From an uncultured Chitinophagaceae bacterium (GTDB lineage: Bacteria > Bacteroidota > Bacteroidia > Chitinophagales > Chitinophagaceae): a stretch of 11,410 nt of DNA. Shown one piece after another: positions 8,831 through 11,410 of the stretch. The position numbers and the translations under genes were made by a program. The notes beneath the pieces are model-generated. The model worked only from the letters and a program-made list of their open reading frames with translations. It had not been told where the DNA came from and did not search any database. Within the stretch, counting starts at the first letter, position 1. Every line of letters starts with the position of its first letter. Location: NCBI GenBank assembly GCA_946885335.1, contig CAMPGG010000091.1, forward strand, positions 1-11,410, in the 5' to 3' direction.

Positions 8831-9835
8831 ATGAGCAATAAGATCAATGCGGCCATTACAGCCGTCGGGGGATTTGTACCAGAAGATAAACTGACCAACG
8901 CCGACCTGGAAAAAATGGTGGAAACAAATGATGAATGGATCAAAAGCAGGACCGGTATTTCTGAAAGAAGGATTCAAAAAGGAAAAGGGTTGGCTACATC
9001 TGATATGGGTGCACCAGCTGTTCTTGAACTTTGCCGCAAAAGAGGTATTGATCCCAGTGAAATTGATTGCATGATCTGTTGCACGGTTACACCTGATATG
9101 CTTTTTCCTGCAACAGCCAATATTATCTGTGATAAAATCGGTGCAACGAATGCCTGGGGATTTGATCTGAATGCTGCTTGTTCAGGCTTTTTATTTGGCG
9201 TTACCACAGGCACAGCATTGATTGAAAGCGGCCGTTACAAAAAAGTTGTTATTGTAGGTGCCGATAAAATGAGCGCCATTGTTGATTATACGGATCGGTC
9301 AACCTGTATTTTATTTGGTGATGCTGCAGGTTGTGTTTTATTAGAACCCAACGAAGAAGGTTATGGTATCCAGGATAGTTTATTGAAAAGTGATGGTGTT
9401 GGCCGTGAATATTTATACCAAAAAGCAGGTGGTTCTTTAAATCCCGCATCTATTGAAACGGTTACCAACAAACAACATTTTATATTCCAGGATGGTCAGC
9501 CGGTTTTTAAGTTTGCCGTTAAAGGTATGGCTGATGTAAGTGCTGAATTATTGGAAAGAAATAATTTAACTGGTGATGATATTGCCTGGCTGGTACCACA
9601 CCAGGCCAATAAAAGAATTATTGATGCCACTGCAAACCGTATGGGCTTATCGCAGGATAAAGTGATGTTGAATATTGAAAGATATGGCAACACCACAGCG
9701 GCAACCATTCCTTTATGTTTATGGGAATGGGAAAGCAAATTGCATAAGGGCGATAAAATTGTACTAGCCGCTTTTGGTGGTGGATTTACCTGGGGAGCCA
9801 CGCTGATTAAGTGGGCTTATGATTCAAAAAAATAA
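8831..9835 (+). CDS. fabH: Beta-ketoacyl-ACP synthase III (FabH)
   Basis: FabH condenses an acyl-CoA primer with malonyl-ACP to give 3-ketoacyl-ACP, the first condensation of type II fatty-acid synthesis in the cytoplasm. The catalytic triad is complete: Cys117 in NAACSGF, His257 in VPHQAN and Asn287 in YGNTTAA. Other family motifs are WIKSRTGISERR (36-47), FGDAAG (162-167) and the C-terminal FGGGFTWGA (315-323). The length of 334 residues is typical (E. coli about 317). The ATG at 8831 is the first possible start, because an in-frame TAA lies at 8819-8821; no strong Shine-Dalgarno sequence is seen. The gene has its own consensus-like promoter. Bacteroidota often make branched iso fatty acids and may carry more than one FabH, so primer preference (acetyl versus branched-chain acyl-CoA) cannot be read from the sequence by eye. 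It converges on the cytochrome-like gene with 5 bp between stop codons. Confidence 0.97.
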   Translation: MSNKINAAITAVGGFVPEDKLTNADLEKMVETNDEWIKSRTGISERRIQKGKGLATSDMGAPAVLELCRKRGIDPSEIDCMICCTVTPDMLFPATANIICDKIGATNAWGFDLNAACSGFLFGVTTGTALIESGRYKKVVIVGADKMSAIVDYTDRSTCILFGDAAGCVLLEPNEEGYGIQDSLLKSDGVGREYLYQKAGGSLNPASIETVTNKQHFIFQDGQPVFKFAVKGMADVSAELLERNNLTGDDIAWLVPHQANKRIIDATANRMGLSQDKVMLNIERYGNTTAATIPLCLWEWESKLHKGDKIVLAAFGGGFTWGATLIKWAYDSKK

Positions 9836-9858
9836 TTGCATCATTCCCATACTTTTTT
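9812..9858 (+). terminator. Possible weak terminator at the fabH 3' end
   Basis: TGGG (9812-9815) plus ATGAT (9819-9823) can pair with ATCAT (9840-9844) plus CCCA (9846-9849). This makes an interrupted 9-bp stem with a small bulge and a 16-base loop, followed on the plus strand by ACTTTTTT (9851-9858). The arrangement resembles an intrinsic terminator for fabH. It begins inside the last codons of fabH and ends inside the coding end of the opposing gene. The stem is AT-rich and bulged, so the call is weak; no T-run follows on the minus strand. Confidence 0.3.
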
Positions 9859-10275
9859 ATCAATCTCTAAATTGATATGGCAGCTGTTGCAGTTTTTTAC
9901 CAGCAGTTTATATCCTTTTAAGGCTAATGCAGTATCCTGTTTGCGGATGGATTGTTTCATCATTGCAATAGGTTGCTGCATTTCCTTTTTATAATAATAA
10001 GCAAAACCATCCTCCCCTAGTTTCCGATGTTCGGGAAACTTATCACCCAGCAACAATAAAATGCTGTCCATCCCTTCCAATAACCAAACAGCATCTTCCA
10101 GGTTTCCGGTTTTGATTTGATCGCCAAGATTTTCCTGGTAAATCCGGATATCCATCATATTAAAATTGAGGTCCTTGTAATTTTTTACCTCGATACCCTG
10201 CTTATTAAATATAAAAACCGGAACAAGAATAATTATAATGATTGCCAAACCAGCTACCAGTGTTTTGCTTCTCAT
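9841..10275 (-). CDS. Small membrane-anchored or exported c-type cytochrome-like protein
   Basis: The 144 residues contain a single covalent haem-attachment motif, CNSCH (Cys129, Cys132, His133), close to the C-terminus. A hydrophobic segment (about 5-23, after Arg2/Lys4) would serve as signal peptide or membrane anchor, with no clear cleavage site. The middle part (35-128) looks helical and charged. A C-terminal CxxCH after a helical bundle is the layout of class II cytochromes c (cytochrome c' / c556 type), where His133 would be the proximal haem ligand; Met40 or Met41 in the first predicted helix is a candidate sixth ligand. I infer an electron-transfer or redox-sensing role in the periplasm, with haem attached there by the cytochrome c maturation system. 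It lies 25 bp behind the DinB-family gene on the same strand, so they may share a transcript. The family call rests on motif position alone; a class I or degenerate haem protein is possible. Confidence 0.8.
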   Translation of the reverse strand: MRSKTLVAGLAIIIIILVPVFIFNKQGIEVKNYKDLNFNMMDIRIYQENLGDQIKTGNLEDAVWLLEGMDSILLLLGDKFPEHRKLGEDGFAYYYKKEMQQPIAMMKQSIRKQDTALALKGYKLLVKNCNSCHINLEIDKKVWE

Positions 10276-10300
10276 ACAAATTATTTTTTAGATTCATTCC

Positions 10301-10798
10301 TCAGTATTTTTTTGTCCTGGACCAGAATGAAAAATCCGTTTGAGGTATTTTATCAAACCCTAATTGCCGAAGCATATTCACTAACTGCCCCCTGTGATAT
10401 GTACCATGGTTACATACATGCAATAATACTTCATTCACCGGTTGCTTAAAAAATTCGCCCTTCAAATTTTTGTACTCGAAAACATGCGTCAATGCCAATT
10501 CATTTTTGGCTGATACCCATTTGTGCAATTGGTTTGATTGACTGATCAACTCTTTGCATAAAGCAGTTGTGTCACTTTTTAATGCCTCATTCAAAGGAAT
10601 AATTCTTTCCGCAAGCATCAATCGTTGTCGCCAGATGGATTCAGCAAAACACATATGAAAAATGGTTTCCTGGATGGTTTTAAAACTCGAAGGCAATTCT
10701 TTAAACACATCTCCGGCTGGTAATTTTAAAATTAAATCTGCAAAAATTCCGTTAGCCCAAAGATTGTATGCAACATATTTAGCAAGTAATTCTTTCAT
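10301..10798 (-). CDS. DinB-family protein (putative metal-dependent enzyme)
   Basis: DinB/YfiT-like proteins are four-helix bundles that bind a divalent metal through three histidines. Some members are thiol transferases for bacillithiol or mycothiol, but most have no known reaction. The pattern is complete here: His48 in the second helix (TIFHMCFAE), then His131 and His135 in NHGTYHRGQ (130-138), the signature third-helix motif. The N-terminus (LLAKYVAYNLWANG, 4-17) is the usual first helix. At 165 residues it is a normal length, and there is no signal peptide, so it should be cytoplasmic. The ATG at 10798 fits the family start; an in-frame stop (TGA) lies at 10825-10823. No good promoter or Shine-Dalgarno sequence was seen. 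The name comes from a DNA-damage-induced Bacillus gene and does not mean DNA polymerase IV. The substrate is unknown; the cytochrome-like gene follows 25 bp downstream. Confidence 0.9.
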   Translation of the reverse strand: MKELLAKYVAYNLWANGIFADLILKLPAGDVFKELPSSFKTIQETIFHMCFAESIWRQRLMLAERIIPLNEALKSDTTALCKELISQSNQLHKWVSAKNELALTHVFEYKNLKGEFFKQPVNEVLLHVCNHGTYHRGQLVNMLRQLGFDKIPQTDFSFWSRTKKY

Positions 10799-10868
10799 AT
10801 TAATAGAATTTAAATGAACCTTTCACAATATAATTTGAATGACTGATTCTTTATTGCGTTGCAGAGTT

Positions 10869-10876
10869 TAAATTTG
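10869..10876 (+). promoter_or_regulatory. Possible -7 element before the PLP enzyme gene
   Basis: TAAATTTG matches the Bacteroidota -7 consensus TAnnTTTG exactly and lies 22 bp before the ATG at 10899, similar to the fabH arrangement. However, no TTG is found at the expected 17-23 base spacing upstream; the nearest are too close (10854, 10859) or too far (10835). Only half of a promoter is therefore supported. The divergent DinB gene on the left shows no comparable element. Confidence 0.35.
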
Positions 10877-10898
10877 AAAGGATATAAAAAAATAAAAA

Positions 10899-11410
10899 AT
10901 GGATAATGATGTTGAATTAAAAGGATTTGGTTCCACAGCCATACATGCAGGTCATCTAAAAGAATCAAACCAGGCACATCTTGTACCCATATATGCATCG
11001 AGTACATTTGTTTTTGATGATGCAGAGCAAGGTATGCGCCGGTTTAGTGGAAAAGAAGAAGGATATATTTATAGTCGCTGGGGAAATCCTACCGCAGCAG
11101 AAGCGGAAAGAAAAATTGCAGCGATGGAAAGTTTTGGCATCAAGGATGAAAATGGAAATGCGTTACAATTAAAAGCACTGATGCATGCTTCAGGCATGGC
11201 CGCTATTACAACATTACTATTAGCCACTTTAAAACCGGGTGATAAAGTATTAACGCATTTTTCATTGTATGGGGGAACGGAAGAAATATTACAAAATGTG
11301 TTGCCTGACTTAGGCATAGAAAGTATTATTACGGATCTGCGTGATCTGCAAAAAGCGGAAGATATGTTGAATGCCGATCCAGCTATAAAAATGTTATACC
11401 TGGAAACACC
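10899..11410 (+). CDS. PLP-dependent trans-sulfuration enzyme (Cys/Met metabolism family), 5' part only
   Basis: This gene is cut by the right edge; 170 complete codons are visible out of an expected 400 or so. It belongs to the family of cystathionine gamma-synthase, cystathionine beta/gamma-lyase, methionine gamma-lyase and O-acetylhomoserine sulfhydrylase, cytoplasmic tetramers that make or break C-S bonds. Visible motifs are STAIHAG (12-18), PIYASSTFVF (30-39), YIYSRWGNPT (56-65), whose Tyr58 and Arg60 normally bind the PLP phosphate of the neighbouring subunit, SGMAAI (98-103), LYGGTEEI (123-130), whose Tyr124 should stack on the PLP ring, and LYLETP (167 onward). The PLP-binding lysine lies beyond the window. 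The segment between AAME and HASGM (residues 78-95) seems longer than in classical methionine gamma-lyases. Start choice is firm: an in-frame TAA lies two codons upstream (10893-10895). Which reaction it performs cannot be told from this part. Confidence 0.93.
   Translation, partial: MDNDVELKGFGSTAIHAGHLKESNQAHLVPIYASSTFVFDDAEQGMRRFSGKEEGYIYSRWGNPTAAEAERKIAAMESFGIKDENGNALQLKALMHASGMAAITTLLLATLKPGDKVLTHFSLYGGTEEILQNVLPDLGIESIITDLRDLQKAEDMLNADPAIKMLYLET

Noticed and set aside
9496..9801. A 101-codon minus-strand frame opposite fabH.
   Set aside because: It mirrors fabH codons over the catalytic Asn and glycine-rich C-terminal regions; fabH is clearly the real gene.
10810..11007. A 65-codon minus-strand frame across the divergent gap and the start of the PLP enzyme gene.
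   Set aside because: It covers the conserved N-terminus of the trans-sulfuration enzyme and has no family features of its own.
1..11410. Search for CRISPR arrays, tRNA genes, insertion-sequence ends, phage or defence genes.
   Set aside because: No regular direct repeats, cloverleaf-like segments, transposase motifs or defence-domain motifs were seen.

Overview
The window looks like chromosomal DNA of a member of the Bacteroidota. The strongest evidence is an intact sprA gene, the giant outer-membrane translocon of the type IX secretion system (T9SS), which is confined to this phylum. The AT-rich intergenic DNA, a TTG-N18-TAnnTTTG promoter before fabH and the 'NA|QQ' signal-peptide end of the first gene fit the same group. 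A Chitinophagaceae-like relative is my best guess, from overall gene flavour rather than any search.

Layout. On the minus strand, read from right to left, lie ruvA (8673-8092), sprA (8064-913) and an unrecognised exported 268-residue protein (826-20). The ruvA-sprA gap is 27 bp, so the two are probably co-transcribed; an 86-bp gap then separates sprA from the third gene. A 157-bp divergent region (8674-8830) separates ruvA from fabH (8831-9835, plus strand), and fabH has a good Bacteroidota-type promoter. fabH runs head-on into a minus-strand pair: a DinB-family protein (10798-10301) followed 25 bp later by a small membrane-anchored or exported c-type cytochrome-like protein (10275-9841). The stop codons of fabH and the cytochrome-like gene are only 5 bp apart. 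After a 100-bp divergent gap, a PLP-dependent trans-sulfuration enzyme (Cys/Met metabolism family) begins at 10899 and runs off the right edge.

How the genes work together. They do not form one pathway. RuvA acts in Holliday-junction processing, SprA in protein export across the outer membrane, FabH in fatty-acid initiation, and the last gene in sulfur amino-acid metabolism. The least explained genes are the 268-residue exported protein beside sprA and the DinB/cytochrome pair. No stretch over 300 bases lacks a gene. I see no tRNA, rRNA, CRISPR array, insertion sequence, attachment site or origin, and no clear sign of a new multi-gene system. The most unusual sequence-level detail is the start of sprA, which has no ATG before codon 17 and offers two TTG candidates, one with a well-placed Shine-Dalgarno sequence.
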